This document shows, piece after piece, positions 25,934-34,811 of a DNA stretch of 64,000 nucleotides. A program made the translations under genes and the position numbers. This DNA is from Caballeronia temeraria (GTDB lineage Bacteria; Pseudomonadota; Gammaproteobacteria; Burkholderiales; Burkholderiaceae). The DNA lies in the NCBI RefSeq assembly GCF_001544795.2, contig NZ_FCOI02000023.1, forward strand, positions 1 through 64,000, written 5' to 3'. The notes under the pieces are model-generated. The model saw only the letters and a program-made list of their open reading frames with translations, did no database searches and had not been told where the DNA came from. The stretch's first letter is position 1. Every line of letters starts with the position of its first letter.

Positions 25934-26431
25934 ATGAGCACCGACAGCAAGCTGGACCGAATCGATCTGCGTATCCTCTCGCAATTGCAGAAGCGCGGGC
26001 GCATCACGAACGTGGAACTCGCCGATGCGGTCGGCCTCTCGCCCAGCCCTTGCCTGATTCGTGTGAAGCGGCTGGAGAAGGCGGGTTATATCGTCGGATA
26101 CGGTGCGCAGATTCAGCTCGAAAAGCTCGGCGACGTTCAGGTGGTCTTTACCGAAGTCACGCTCGCCGATCATCGCCGCGAAGACTTCATCAACTTCGTG
26201 AACGCGGTGAAAGATGTCGACGAGATCGTCGAATGTCATCTCGCGAGCGGCGGCTACGACTATCTGCTCAAGTTCGTCACGCGCAGCGTAAGCCATTATC
26301 AAAGCATCATCGAAGGGCTGCTGGAGCGCGGCATCGGCATCGAGAAGTACTTCAGCTACGTCATCATCAAGACGTCGTTCGTCAAGACGCACTATCCTCT
26401 CGAAACGCTCTTCTCGCAGCATCATCACTGA
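25934..26431 (+). CDS. Lrp/AsnC-family transcriptional regulator
   Basis: A 165-residue Lrp protein: N-terminal HTH at residues 8-60 (LDRIDLRILSQLQKRGRITN, then VGLSPSPCLIRVKRLE), then the RAM effector domain. Lrp proteins respond to amino acids or related amines. Its placement just after the aminotransferase suggests that it controls the amine pathway of 24.5-30.4 kb. Confidence 0.88.
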   Translation: MSTDSKLDRIDLRILSQLQKRGRITNVELADAVGLSPSPCLIRVKRLEKAGYIVGYGAQIQLEKLGDVQVVFTEVTLADHRREDFINFVNAVKDVDEIVECHLASGGYDYLLKFVTRSVSHYQSIIEGLLERGIGIEKYFSYVIIKTSFVKTHYPLETLFSQHHH

Positions 26432-26526
26432 GGCGCGCGCCTCTGACTCGTTTGCCTCGAATGGACGCATGCGCTTTATGCACGTGCGTGCTTTTTATCG
26501 TCGATCATTTTCACGCGGAGTAGCAC

Positions 26527-27591
26527 ATGTCCAGCAAATATCGTATTGCCGTGATTCCGGGCGACGGCATCGGCAAGGAAGTGATGCCCGAAGCATTGCG
26601 CGCGCTCGACGCCGTCGGCAAGCGCTTCGGTATCGAACTGGAGTACCGGCATATCGAGTGGGCGAGTTGCGATTACTACGCGCAGCATGGCCAGATGATG
26701 CCGGACGACTGGAAGGCGCAACTGCAAGACACCGATGCGATCCTGTTCGGCGCGGTCGGCTGGCCCGACACCGTGCCCGACCATATCTCGCTGTGGGGCT
26801 CGCTGCTCAAGTTCCGGCGCGAGTTCGACCAATACATCAATCTGCGCCCCGCCCGTCTTTTCGACGGCGTGCCCTCGCCGCTCGCGAATCGCAAGGCGGG
26901 CGACATCGACTTCATGATCGTGCGCGAGAACACCGAAGGCGAGTATTCGTCGGTCGGCGGCACGATGTTCGAAGGCACCGAGCGCGAGTTCGTCTCGCAG
27001 ACCTCGATCTTCACGCGCAAGGGCGCTGAACGCGTCTTGAAGTTCGCGTTCGATCTCGCCCAAGGGCGCGAAAAGAAAGTCACCGTCGCGACCAAGAGCA
27101 ACGGCATTTCGATCAGCATGCCGTGGTGGGATGCGCGGGCCGCCGAAATCGCCGCGCAATATCCCGAGATCAAATGGGACAAGCAGCACATCGACATTCT
27201 GTGCGCGCGTTTCGTACTGAGCCCCGATCGCTTCGATGTGGTCGTCGCAACCAATCTCTTCGGCGACATTCTTTCGGACCTCGGCCCGGCATGCACGGGC
27301 ACCATCGGCATCGCGCCTTCGGCGAACATGAATCCGGAGCGCAACTTCCCGTCGCTCTTCGAGCCGGTGCATGGTTCGGCGCCGGATATCGCGGGCAAGG
27401 GCATCGCCAATCCGGTCGCGATGATCTGGTCCGCGGCGATGATGCTCGAGTTCCTCGGCGAGCGCAAAGCGCACGATGCGATGCTCGCCGCGATCTCGGC
27501 GGTATTGAAGGAAGGCCCGCATACGGGCGATCTCGGCGGCAAGGCGAAGACCACGGAAGTCGGCGCGGCCATTGCGCAACTGCTCGCCTGA
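26527..27591 (+). CDS. tartrate/D-malate dehydrogenase (isopropylmalate dehydrogenase family)
   Basis: A 354-residue decarboxylating dehydrogenase. Family marks: IPGDGIGKEV at the N-terminus, RENTEGEYSSVGG near 137, NLFGDILSDLG and EPVHGSAPDIAGKG near 280, which bind NAD and metal. Length and the opening suggest tartrate dehydrogenase/decarboxylase or D-malate dehydrogenase rather than leucine biosynthesis. It converts a 2-hydroxyacid to a 2-oxoacid with loss of CO2, which would supply pyruvate, a common acceptor for the aminotransferase upstream. The semialdehyde dehydrogenase starts 17 bases later. Confidence 0.85.
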   Translation: MSSKYRIAVIPGDGIGKEVMPEALRALDAVGKRFGIELEYRHIEWASCDYYAQHGQMMPDDWKAQLQDTDAILFGAVGWPDTVPDHISLWGSLLKFRREFDQYINLRPARLFDGVPSPLANRKAGDIDFMIVRENTEGEYSSVGGTMFEGTEREFVSQTSIFTRKGAERVLKFAFDLAQGREKKVTVATKSNGISISMPWWDARAAEIAAQYPEIKWDKQHIDILCARFVLSPDRFDVVVATNLFGDILSDLGPACTGTIGIAPSANMNPERNFPSLFEPVHGSAPDIAGKGIANPVAMIWSAAMMLEFLGERKAHDAMLAAISAVLKEGPHTGDLGGKAKTTEVGAAIAQLLA

Positions 27592-27608
27592 ACTGTCTGG
27601 AGACCATC

Positions 27609-29081
27609 ATGACGCAACGATACGAACTGAGCGATCTGATTCGCGCAGACAATTTCATCGACGGCAAATGGGTGCCCGCCGCAAGCGGCAAGCGCTTCGC
27701 CGTCACCGATCCCGCAACGGGCGACGTCATCGCGCAAGTGGCCGACAGCGGCCCCGCCGATGCCCGCGCCGCCACCGATGCCGCCGCGCGCGCCTTCCCC
27801 GCATGGCGCGACACGCTGCCGAAAGATCGCGCGGCGGTGCTGCATCGCTGGCATGCGCTGATCGTCGAGAACGCGGATGCGTTGGGGCGTCTCATCTCGC
27901 TCGAACAAGGCAAGCCGTTCGCCGAAGGCCGTGGCGAAGTGATGTACGGCGCGTCCTACGTCGCATGGTTCGCGGACGAAGCCACGCGCATCTATGGGGA
28001 CATCATTCCGCAGCAGCAGCGCGGCAAGCGCATGAGCGCGGTGAAGGAACCCATTGGCATCGTCGCGGCCATTACGCCGTGGAATTTCCCGCTCGCGATG
28101 ATCGCGCGCAAGATCGCGCCCGCGCTCGCGGCGGGCTGCACGGTCATCGGCAAACCGGCTGAAGATACGCCGCTCACGGCGCTCGCGCTCGTGATGCTTG
28201 CGCATGAAGCGGGCGTGCCGGCGGGCGCGCTGAATCTGATCAGCGCATCGCGCGAGAACGCGCAGGACGCGGTCGCCGACTGGCTCGAAGATGGCCGCGT
28301 GCGCAAGATCACGTTCACCGGCTCGACGCCGGTGGGCAAGTATCTCGCGCGCGAATCGGCGGGTACGTTGAAGAAGCTGTCGCTGGAACTCGGCGGCAAT
28401 GCGCCCTTCATTGTGTTCGACGACGCCGATCTCGATGCTGCCGTCACGGGACTCATGGCGTCGAAATTCCGCAATGGCGGACAGACCTGCGTGTGCCCGA
28501 ATCGCGTCTATGTGCAGTCGTCCGTGTACGACAAGTTCGCTGATCTGTTGGCGAAGCGCGTCGCCGCATTGAAGGTCGCCCCCGCAACCGATCCCGATGC
28601 GCAGATCGGCCCGATGATCAACGCACGCGCGGTCGACAAGATCGAGCGTCACGTGAGCGACGCCGTGAAACATGGCGCGCGCGCCCTCACGGGCGGCAAG
28701 CGTCTTGCCGATCTCGGCCCCAACTACTACGCGCCGACCGTGCTCACCGATGCCACGGCCGAGATGCAATTGAGTTGCGAAGAAACCTTCGGCCCGGTCG
28801 TGCCGCTCTTCCGTTTCGACGACGAAGCCGAAGCGATCCGCGCCGCCAACGACACGCCGTTCGGCCTCGCAGCGTACTTCTATAGCCAGAACCTGAAGCG
28901 CATCGACCGCGTGTCGCGGCTGCTCGAATCGGGTCTCGTCGGCATCAACGAAGGCGCGATATCGAGTGAAGCCGCGCCGTTCGGCGGCGTCAAGGAATCG
29001 GGTTATGGACGCGAAGGCTCGAAGTACGGCCTCGACGATTACCTCTCGATCAAATATCTCTGCCAGGGCGGGCTCGAATGA
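27609..29081 (+). CDS. NAD(P)-dependent succinate-semialdehyde dehydrogenase (GabD-like)
   Basis: A 490-residue aldehyde dehydrogenase. The nucleotide-binding stretch TPWNFPLAMIARKIAPALA, catalytic Glu in LELGGNAP and catalytic Cys in NGGQTCVCPNR are present; GYGREGSKYGLDDY near the end matches GabD. Oxidises succinate semialdehyde (or a similar omega-semialdehyde) to the acid that enters the TCA cycle. The upstream aminotransferase would supply the substrate if it acts on GABA. Its stop overlaps the deacylase start as ATGA. Confidence 0.88.
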   Translation: MTQRYELSDLIRADNFIDGKWVPAASGKRFAVTDPATGDVIAQVADSGPADARAATDAAARAFPAWRDTLPKDRAAVLHRWHALIVENADALGRLISLEQGKPFAEGRGEVMYGASYVAWFADEATRIYGDIIPQQQRGKRMSAVKEPIGIVAAITPWNFPLAMIARKIAPALAAGCTVIGKPAEDTPLTALALVMLAHEAGVPAGALNLISASRENAQDAVADWLEDGRVRKITFTGSTPVGKYLARESAGTLKKLSLELGGNAPFIVFDDADLDAAVTGLMASKFRNGGQTCVCPNRVYVQSSVYDKFADLLAKRVAALKVAPATDPDAQIGPMINARAVDKIERHVSDAVKHGARALTGGKRLADLGPNYYAPTVLTDATAEMQLSCEETFGPVVPLFRFDDEAEAIRAANDTPFGLAAYFYSQNLKRIDRVSRLLESGLVGINEGAISSEAAPFGGVKESGYGREGSKYGLDDYLSIKYLCQGGLE

Positions 29082-30046
29082 ACGCGTATCCGATCGAGAT
29101 CACGTTCCCCGATATCGGCGCGCATGCAACGGGCAACGCGGGCGTGCCGTACGTGCATACGTTCGATTCGGGCATCGACGGTCCGCATGTGATGATCAAC
29201 GCGCTCACGCACGGCAATGAAGTGTGCGGCGCGATCGTCGTCGATGCCTTGTTGCGTGCGCAGTTGCGGCCTCGACGCGGCAAGCTCACGCTCGCCTTCG
29301 CGAACGTCGACGCCTACGCGCGTTTCGATGCAGACAAGCCCGATGCCTCGCGTTTCGTCGATCAGGACTTCAACCGCGTATGGACCGCACAAGCGCTCAA
29401 CGACACGTCTCGCGATTCAAGCGAACTGCGCCGCGCCCGCGCGATGCGGCCCGTCATCGACACGGTGGATCTCTTGCTCGATCTTCATTCGATGCATGAG
29501 AAGAGCAAGCCGCTGATCGTCGCGGGACCGCTGGATAAAGGCATCGAATTGTCCGCGAAGCTCGGCACGCCGGCGACCGTGATCTGCGACGAAGGCCATC
29601 CCGAAGGCCGGCGTATGCGCGATTACGAAGACTTCAGCGATCCGTCGAGCAGCAAGAACGCTTTGCTCATCGAATGCGGACAGCACTGGGAAGCGAGCGC
29701 CGTCACGGTTGCGCGCGATGTGACTGCGCGCTTTCTTCTGCTATCCGGCGTTATCGATAAGGAAGACGTGCCCGCCGATTGGATTCGGCCGTCGCCGCAG
29801 GAAATGCTCGTCGTGCGCGTCACGGAACCGGTCGTCGCGAAGAGCATGGACTTCCGTTTCGCCGATGCCTACACCGGCCTCGAAGTGTTTCCTGACGCGG
29901 GCAGCGTGATCGGCTGGTCGGATGGCGAAGCGGTCAAGACGCCCTATGACGATTGCATGCTCGTGATGCCGTCGCTGCGGCAGTTGCGTCCGGGCGTGAC
30001 GGTCGTGCGGCTCGGCAAGATCGAACGACGCATTCAATCCACTTAA
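29078..30046 (+). CDS. succinylglutamate desuccinylase/aspartoacylase-family deacylase
   Basis: A 322-residue zinc hydrolase of the M14-like AstE/aspartoacylase family. Zn ligands lie in NALTHGNEVCG (His 45, Glu 48) and LLLDLHSMH, with the substrate-side FVDQDFNRVW and a candidate catalytic Glu in LLIECGQH. Removes an acyl group from an N-acyl amino acid or amine. Because it overlaps the semialdehyde dehydrogenase gene, the pathway may process an N-acylated amino compound. Ectoine-pathway DoeB belongs to the same superfamily but ectoine hydrolase is not seen nearby. Confidence 0.8.
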   Translation: MNAYPIEITFPDIGAHATGNAGVPYVHTFDSGIDGPHVMINALTHGNEVCGAIVVDALLRAQLRPRRGKLTLAFANVDAYARFDADKPDASRFVDQDFNRVWTAQALNDTSRDSSELRRARAMRPVIDTVDLLLDLHSMHEKSKPLIVAGPLDKGIELSAKLGTPATVICDEGHPEGRRMRDYEDFSDPSSSKNALLIECGQHWEASAVTVARDVTARFLLLSGVIDKEDVPADWIRPSPQEMLVVRVTEPVVAKSMDFRFADAYTGLEVFPDAGSVIGWSDGEAVKTPYDDCMLVMPSLRQLRPGVTVVRLGKIERRIQST

Positions 30047-30055
30047 AGGCGACAC

Positions 30056-30400
30056 ATGAAAGTTCAGCAGATCAGGCAGAGCATCGCGATTCAAGGACTG
30101 GAAGACTGGGGCACCGCTGGACTGCCGGGCACGCAGGAGATCAAGATATCCGGCGTGCAGAAAGTGATTCCGGGCAGCGAAGCGATCGACACCGGCGTAT
30201 TCGAATGCACGCCGGGTACTTATCGGCGTTCGGTAAAAGAGGCCGAAGTAATGCACTTTCTCGCGGGCAGCGGCCGCTTTACGCCCGATGGCGAAGACAC
30301 GATCCATTTCGCAGGCGGCGACACGCTCTTCTTCGCGGCAAACACGGAAGGCACATGGGAAGTCGATGAAACCATGCGCAAGGTCTACGTGATTTTCTAA
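30056..30400 (+). CDS. small cupin (DUF861 / cupin_3)
   Basis: A 114-residue single cupin. The characteristic order is TGVFECTPGTYRRSVKEAEVMHFLAGSG-like first motif (written in part: ECTPGTYRR, then EAEVMHFLAG), FTPDGED, GGDTLFFAANTEGTWEV and a C-terminal VRKVYVI-like strand. The DUF861 group often accompanies amine or amino-acid oxidation genes and has no assigned reaction. Starts nine bases after the deacylase stop, so it is the last gene of the operon before the regulatory region at 30401-30594. Confidence 0.75.
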   Translation: MKVQQIRQSIAIQGLEDWGTAGLPGTQEIKISGVQKVIPGSEAIDTGVFECTPGTYRRSVKEAEVMHFLAGSGRFTPDGEDTIHFAGGDTLFFAANTEGTWEVDETMRKVYVIF

Positions 30401-30428
30401 AAGCGCGACAACGTGTGGCCATTGCACT

Positions 30429-30472
30429 GACATAACATCAGGTCATGGTCACTCCAACAATTCCGGCGTTGC
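30429..30472 (+). promoter_or_regulatory. 44-bp LysR-type site, copy A (before the binding-protein gene)
   Basis: Starts with CATAACATCAGGTCATG and ends with TCCAACAATTCCGGCGTTGC. It aligns without gaps at 31 of 44 positions to the reverse complement of copy B at 39767-39810, with the decamer TCCAACAATT identical. It ends three bases inside a -35 hexamer. Probably bound by the LysR protein at 39806. Confidence 0.65.
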
Positions 30473-30497
30473 CCCCGCGTATTTGACTCAATATATT
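30469..30497 (+). promoter_or_regulatory. promoter of the ABC binding-protein gene
   Basis: TTGCCC (30469-30474), a 17-base spacer and TATATT (30492-30497). The -35 overlaps the right end of the LysR-type site, the usual geometry for LysR activation. The ATG is about 98 bases beyond. Confidence 0.6.
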
Positions 30498-30594
30498 TTT
30501 AGTCATCCACGCGTCCCCGGCTTCGTTCGAAGCATGACGGGACCGCGATCTGCAAGACGTCCACTGCTTCAACCTTGTCGAGGAAAACGCCGTG

Positions 30595-31656
30595 ATGAAG
30601 ATTGCAAGGTTCCGCTGTCCGCATGTGCCTGTCCGCCCGCTGGCCATGACATTGCTGCTTTCCATCGCGGGCGCGGCACCCGCGTTCGCGGCGGGCAAGA
30701 TCACGTTCGTATCGCAAGGCGGCGCATATCAGGAAGCGCAGACCAAGGCGATTCTCGATCCCGCCGCGAAAGAGCTGGGCATCACGATCAACCAGGACAG
30801 CATTCCGGATGCGTGGCCGCAGATCAAGGCGCAAGGCGCGACGGGCAAGCCGATCTGGGACGTCGTTGATACGCCCCCGTCGAACTGCTTGCGCGGCGGT
30901 CGCGAAGGCCTGCTGGAAAAGCTCGATTTCTCGAAGATTCCCAACGCCGCCAGCATCCCCGAAAAATATCGCACGCCGTATTCGGTGGCCTATGAGTTTT
31001 ATTCGACGGTCATCGGCTATAACAAGAAGACGCTGAAGAAAGTGCCGCAAAGCTGGAAGGACTTCTGGGACGTGAAGAACTTCCCCGGCACGCGCGCGCT
31101 GCGCAACGATCCGATGACCGTCCTCGAAGCCGCGCTGCTCGCGGACGGCGTGCCGCGTGACAAGCTGTATCCGCTCGATGTGGATCGCGCATTCAAGAAG
31201 CTCGAAGAGATCAAGCCGAATATCACGGTATGGTGGACGTCCGGCGGGCAGTCGGCGCAATTGCTGCATGACGGCGAAGTCGACATGACGATGATCTGGA
31301 ACGGCCGCGCGAGCGCCGTGATGAAGGACGATGCGGACGTCGCCTTTACGTTCAACGACGGCATTCTGCAGAACACGCAGCTTTGCATCCTGAAGAACGC
31401 GCCGAACCTGAACGATGCGGTGCGCTTCCTGAATGCGGCCGTATCGCCGCAATTGCAGGCCAATCTGCCGCTCTATATCGATTACGGTCCGGGCAATCCG
31501 GCCGCATTCAAGACCGGCAAGATCACCGATAAGCGCGCCGCCGAATTGCCGAGCGCGCCCGCGAATGCCGCGAAGCAGGCGCTGCTGTCGGAAGAATGGT
31601 GGGCTTCCGAGTCCGGCATTCAGGCGAAGGCGCGCTGGCTCAAGTTCATGCAATAA
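30595..31656 (+). CDS. ABC transporter substrate-binding protein (polyamine/PotD-like)
   Basis: A 353-residue periplasmic binding protein. The Sec signal ends AAPAFA-AGK near residue 34; the mature domain has the PotD/AfuA-like type 2 fold marks KITFVSQGGAYQEAQTKAI and WDVVDTPPSNCLRGG. The ATG at 30595 follows GAGGAAA. No permease or ATPase is next to it, but the - strand operon at 34812-39704 contains those parts and shares its regulatory site, so they probably form one transporter for an amine or amino-acid-like ligand. The GMC gene starts eight bases downstream. Confidence 0.82.
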   Translation: MKIARFRCPHVPVRPLAMTLLLSIAGAAPAFAAGKITFVSQGGAYQEAQTKAILDPAAKELGITINQDSIPDAWPQIKAQGATGKPIWDVVDTPPSNCLRGGREGLLEKLDFSKIPNAASIPEKYRTPYSVAYEFYSTVIGYNKKTLKKVPQSWKDFWDVKNFPGTRALRNDPMTVLEAALLADGVPRDKLYPLDVDRAFKKLEEIKPNITVWWTSGGQSAQLLHDGEVDMTMIWNGRASAVMKDDADVAFTFNDGILQNTQLCILKNAPNLNDAVRFLNAAVSPQLQANLPLYIDYGPGNPAAFKTGKITDKRAAELPSAPANAAKQALLSEEWWASESGIQAKARWLKFMQ

Positions 31657-31663
31657 CGCAGAC

Positions 31664-33367
31664 GTGTTCGACTTTCTGATTCTGGGCGGCGGCTCGGCTG
31701 GCTGCGTGCTGGCCGCGCGCCTATCCGAAGACGCACGCGCGAAGGTGTGTCTCGTCGAAGCGGGCCGCGATATCTCCGCGCACACGATGCCCGATGCGAT
31801 ACGCAGCCGTTTTCCGGGCCGCGCGTATCTCGACACGCGCAACATCTGGCAGACATTGAAAGCGCGCATGAGCGAGCGCGCCGCGCTCCGACGCTATGAA
31901 CAGGCACGGCTTTTGGGTGGCGGTTCCGCGATCAATGCGTTGATGGCCAATCGCGGTTCGCCATCCGATTACGACGAATGGGAAACGCTCGGCGCCGAGG
32001 GCTGGAACTGGCAGACCTGTCTGCCCTACTTTCGCAAGCTCGAAACGGACTGCGATTTCAGCGGCGCGTTGCACGGCAGCGATGGTCCCTTGCGGATTCA
32101 ACGCACGGCATGGCCGCGCATTTCGCCATTCGTGCGTGCGGTGCTTGCATCACTCGCCGAAAGCGGCCATGCATTGCACGACGATCAGAACGGGCCTTGG
32201 GAAGACGGCACGTTCATCGGTTCGATCGCGGTGAGTGCCCATGGAGAACGAATACCGACATCGATTTGCTATCTCGACGATGCCGCGCGCGCACGCAGCA
32301 ATCTGACGATACGCACGGGCGATATCGTCGAGCGCGTGCTGTTCGATGGCAAGCGCGCAATCGGTGCGCGTATCGTTCGCGCCGATGGCACGCGTGATGA
32401 GGTGAAGGCGCATCGCGTGATCGTATCGGCGGGCGCGATTCACAGTCCCGCGATGCTGATGCGAAGCGGCATCGGCCCCGGTGATGAGCTCGCGGCGCTC
32501 GGCATCGACGTGGTCGCGGATCGTGCGGGCGTCGGGCGCAATCTGATGGAGCATCCTTCGATTGCCGTGTCCGCGTTTCTCCCGCGCGCAGCACGCACAC
32601 CGTTTCCCGATGAACATCACGAGCAGGCGATCGTGCGCTTCTCTTCCGGTTTGCCCAACACCGTTCAGGGCGACATGCACGGCGCGATTCTTTCGCGCTC
32701 GGGTTGGCACTCGGTGGGTTATCGGCTCGGCACGATCTTCTTCTGGGTCAACAAGTCGTATTCGCGCGGGCGCGTGACGCTGGCATCGGCGAATACATTC
32801 GATGCACCGAACGTCGATTTCGCCATGCTCTCCGATACCCGCGATCTCGAACGGCTCAAGCGCGCGTTGCGCTTCGGCGCTTCGACGCTCGCGTCGGCTT
32901 CGATGAACGTGATCTTTCCGTCGAGCTATTCGCCGCGCGTGGCGGCGGTGGCCGTGCCGGGCACATGGAACGCAATGCAACGCGGCGCGTTGAGCGCATT
33001 GCTCGATATCGCCGGACCGTTGCGCGCTGCATTGATTAAAAGCGTCGTGACGCAAGGCATAAGCATCGACGAGTTGCTCGCCGATGATCGCGCGATGACA
33101 GCGTTCGTGATGCGCAATGTGGGTGGGACGTGGCATCCGTCGGGGACGTGCCGGATGGGTTCATCGAGTGATCCGTTCGCTGTGACCGATGCCCGCGGCG
33201 CGGTGCATGGCGTCGAAGGGCTGCATGTGTGCGATGCGTCGCTGATGCCGTCGATTCCGTGCGCCAATACGAATGTGCCCACGATCATGATCGCGGAGCG
33301 CGTGGCGGATGCGTTACGCGGCACGGTCCTCGACAAACATGAACCTGCCGCGCACATCGTGAACTAA
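31664..33367 (+). CDS. GMC-family FAD oxidoreductase (choline/alcohol dehydrogenase type)
   Basis: A 567-residue flavoprotein. N-terminal FAD motif FLILGGGSAGCVLAARL, the GMC signature near 75 (ARLLGGGSAINALM), and a C-terminal HPSGTCRMG containing the catalytic His, then DASLMPSIPCANTN. Oxidises an alcohol to an aldehyde with quinone or oxygen. The GTG start is taken because it directly precedes the FAD strand and the frame upstream belongs to the binding-protein region. Oxidation of an amino alcohol or choline-like compound to an aldehyde would feed the ALDH gene that converges with it; the two stops overlap by four bases. Confidence 0.82.
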   Translation: MFDFLILGGGSAGCVLAARLSEDARAKVCLVEAGRDISAHTMPDAIRSRFPGRAYLDTRNIWQTLKARMSERAALRRYEQARLLGGGSAINALMANRGSPSDYDEWETLGAEGWNWQTCLPYFRKLETDCDFSGALHGSDGPLRIQRTAWPRISPFVRAVLASLAESGHALHDDQNGPWEDGTFIGSIAVSAHGERIPTSICYLDDAARARSNLTIRTGDIVERVLFDGKRAIGARIVRADGTRDEVKAHRVIVSAGAIHSPAMLMRSGIGPGDELAALGIDVVADRAGVGRNLMEHPSIAVSAFLPRAARTPFPDEHHEQAIVRFSSGLPNTVQGDMHGAILSRSGWHSVGYRLGTIFFWVNKSYSRGRVTLASANTFDAPNVDFAMLSDTRDLERLKRALRFGASTLASASMNVIFPSSYSPRVAAVAVPGTWNAMQRGALSALLDIAGPLRAALIKSVVTQGISIDELLADDRAMTAFVMRNVGGTWHPSGTCRMGSSSDPFAVTDARGAVHGVEGLHVCDASLMPSIPCANTNVPTIMIAERVADALRGTVLDKHEPAAHIVN

Positions 33368-34791
33368 GCGCCGTAACCGACGATGCCCTTCACTTCGAGA
33401 AACGCCTCCAGTCCCCACTCGCCGTATTCGCGCCCGTTGCCCGACTGCTTGTATCCGCCGAAGGGCGAGCCCGGATCCCACGCCGGATAGTTCACATAGA
33501 CGCTGCCCGCGCGCATTCTCATCGCGACACGCCGCGCGCGTTCCTGATCCTTCGACTGCACGTACGCCGCCAGTCCATATGGCGTGTCGTTTGCGATGGC
33601 GATCGCTTCTTCCTCATCGCGATACGGCATGATCGCGAGCACCGGCCCAAAGATTTCCTCACGCGCGATAGTCATCGACGGATTCACGTTGGCGAACACA
33701 GTCGGCTTCACGTAATAGCCGCGTTCGAGTCCATCGGGACGACCGGGCCCGCCCGTCACCAATGACGCGCCCTCTTCGATGCCGATATCGATCAGCCGCT
33801 GCACGCGCCCGAACTGCACGTCGCTGACGACGGGGCCCATCGTCGTCGACGGATCGCCGGCCGGTCCCACGCGATGCTTCTGCGCCGCGCGCAACGCAAT
33901 CAGCACCGCTTCGTCGTGGCGCGATGCAGGCACGAGCATGCGTGTGGGCGCATTGCACGATTGACCGCTGTTGCTGAAGCACGAATTCACACCGGCGGTG
34001 ACGGCGGCTTCGAAATCGGCATCGTCGAGCAGGATGTTCGCCGACTTGCCGCCCAACTCCTGATGCACGCGCTTGACAGTCGGTGCAGCGAGTTTCGCGA
34101 TTTCAATGCCCGCGCGCGTCGATCCGGTGAACGACACCATGTCCACATCCGGATGCGCGCTCAATGCAGCGCCGACCGTCGGGCCATCGCCGTTGATCAG
34201 ATTGAAGACGCCTTTGGGCACGCCGGCGGCATCGATGATCTCGGCGAAGAGCACGGCGTTCATCGGCGATACTTCGCTCGGCTTCAACACGACCGTGCAA
34301 CCGGCGGCGATCGCCGGCGCGACCTTGCAGACGATCTGATTGATCGGCCAGTTCCACGGCGTGATGAGCGCGGCCACGCCCACGGGTTCGTGATTGACGA
34401 GCGTCGTGCCCTTCTTGCGCTGCCACGGAAAGGTCTCGACGGTGCGCAATGTCTCTTCGATATGCCGCTTGCCGAGCGCGGCCTGCCACGCATGCGCGAG
34501 CTTCGTCGGCGCGCCGATTTCGCGCGAGATGACGTCGGCCATCTCGTCGTAACGCGCCACATACGCTTCGAGCAAGCGCTTGAGCAATGCCACGCGCGCT
34601 TCGACGCTCGTCTGCGAAAACGAGGCGAACGCGCGTCGCGCCGCCGCGACCGCACGATTGACATCGCGTGCATCGCCGAGCGCGACTTCGCCGATCGTTT
34701 CTTCCGTCGACGGATCGATGACCGGCAAACGCGTGCTGCCGGATGGCTCGATCCATTCGCCGTCGATATAGAACTGCTGTAGATGTCGCAT
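33364..34791 (-). CDS. aldehyde dehydrogenase (NAD-dependent)
   Basis: A 475-residue ALDH. TPWNWPINQIVCKVAPAIA, catalytic Glu in HQELGGKSANI and Cys in NSGQSCNAPTR are in place; GSPFGGYKQSGNGREYGEWG ends the fold as in betaine/aminoaldehyde enzymes. The start (MRHLQQF) follows the permease stop by 20 bases. Last gene of the - strand transporter/oxidase operon; likely oxidises the aldehyde formed by the FAD oxidase or by the GMC enzyme. Confidence 0.87.
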   Translation of the reverse strand: MRHLQQFYIDGEWIEPSGSTRLPVIDPSTEETIGEVALGDARDVNRAVAAARRAFASFSQTSVEARVALLKRLLEAYVARYDEMADVISREIGAPTKLAHAWQAALGKRHIEETLRTVETFPWQRKKGTTLVNHEPVGVAALITPWNWPINQIVCKVAPAIAAGCTVVLKPSEVSPMNAVLFAEIIDAAGVPKGVFNLINGDGPTVGAALSAHPDVDMVSFTGSTRAGIEIAKLAAPTVKRVHQELGGKSANILLDDADFEAAVTAGVNSCFSNSGQSCNAPTRMLVPASRHDEAVLIALRAAQKHRVGPAGDPSTTMGPVVSDVQFGRVQRLIDIGIEEGASLVTGGPGRPDGLERGYYVKPTVFANVNPSMTIAREEIFGPVLAIMPYRDEEEAIAIANDTPYGLAAYVQSKDQERARRVAMRMRAGSVYVNYPAWDPGSPFGGYKQSGNGREYGEWGLEAFLEVKGIVGYGA

Positions 34792-34811
34792 AACTTTTAG
34801 TTGTGGAAGAT

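Noticed and set aside
24481..30046. Ectoine degradation cluster (DoeB/DoeC/DoeD plus AsnC-type DoeX)
   Set aside because: Aminotransferase, ALDH, deacylase and Lrp match by family, but ectoine hydrolase (DoeA) and an ectoine transporter are missing, and the deacylase looks closer to AstE/aspartoacylase.
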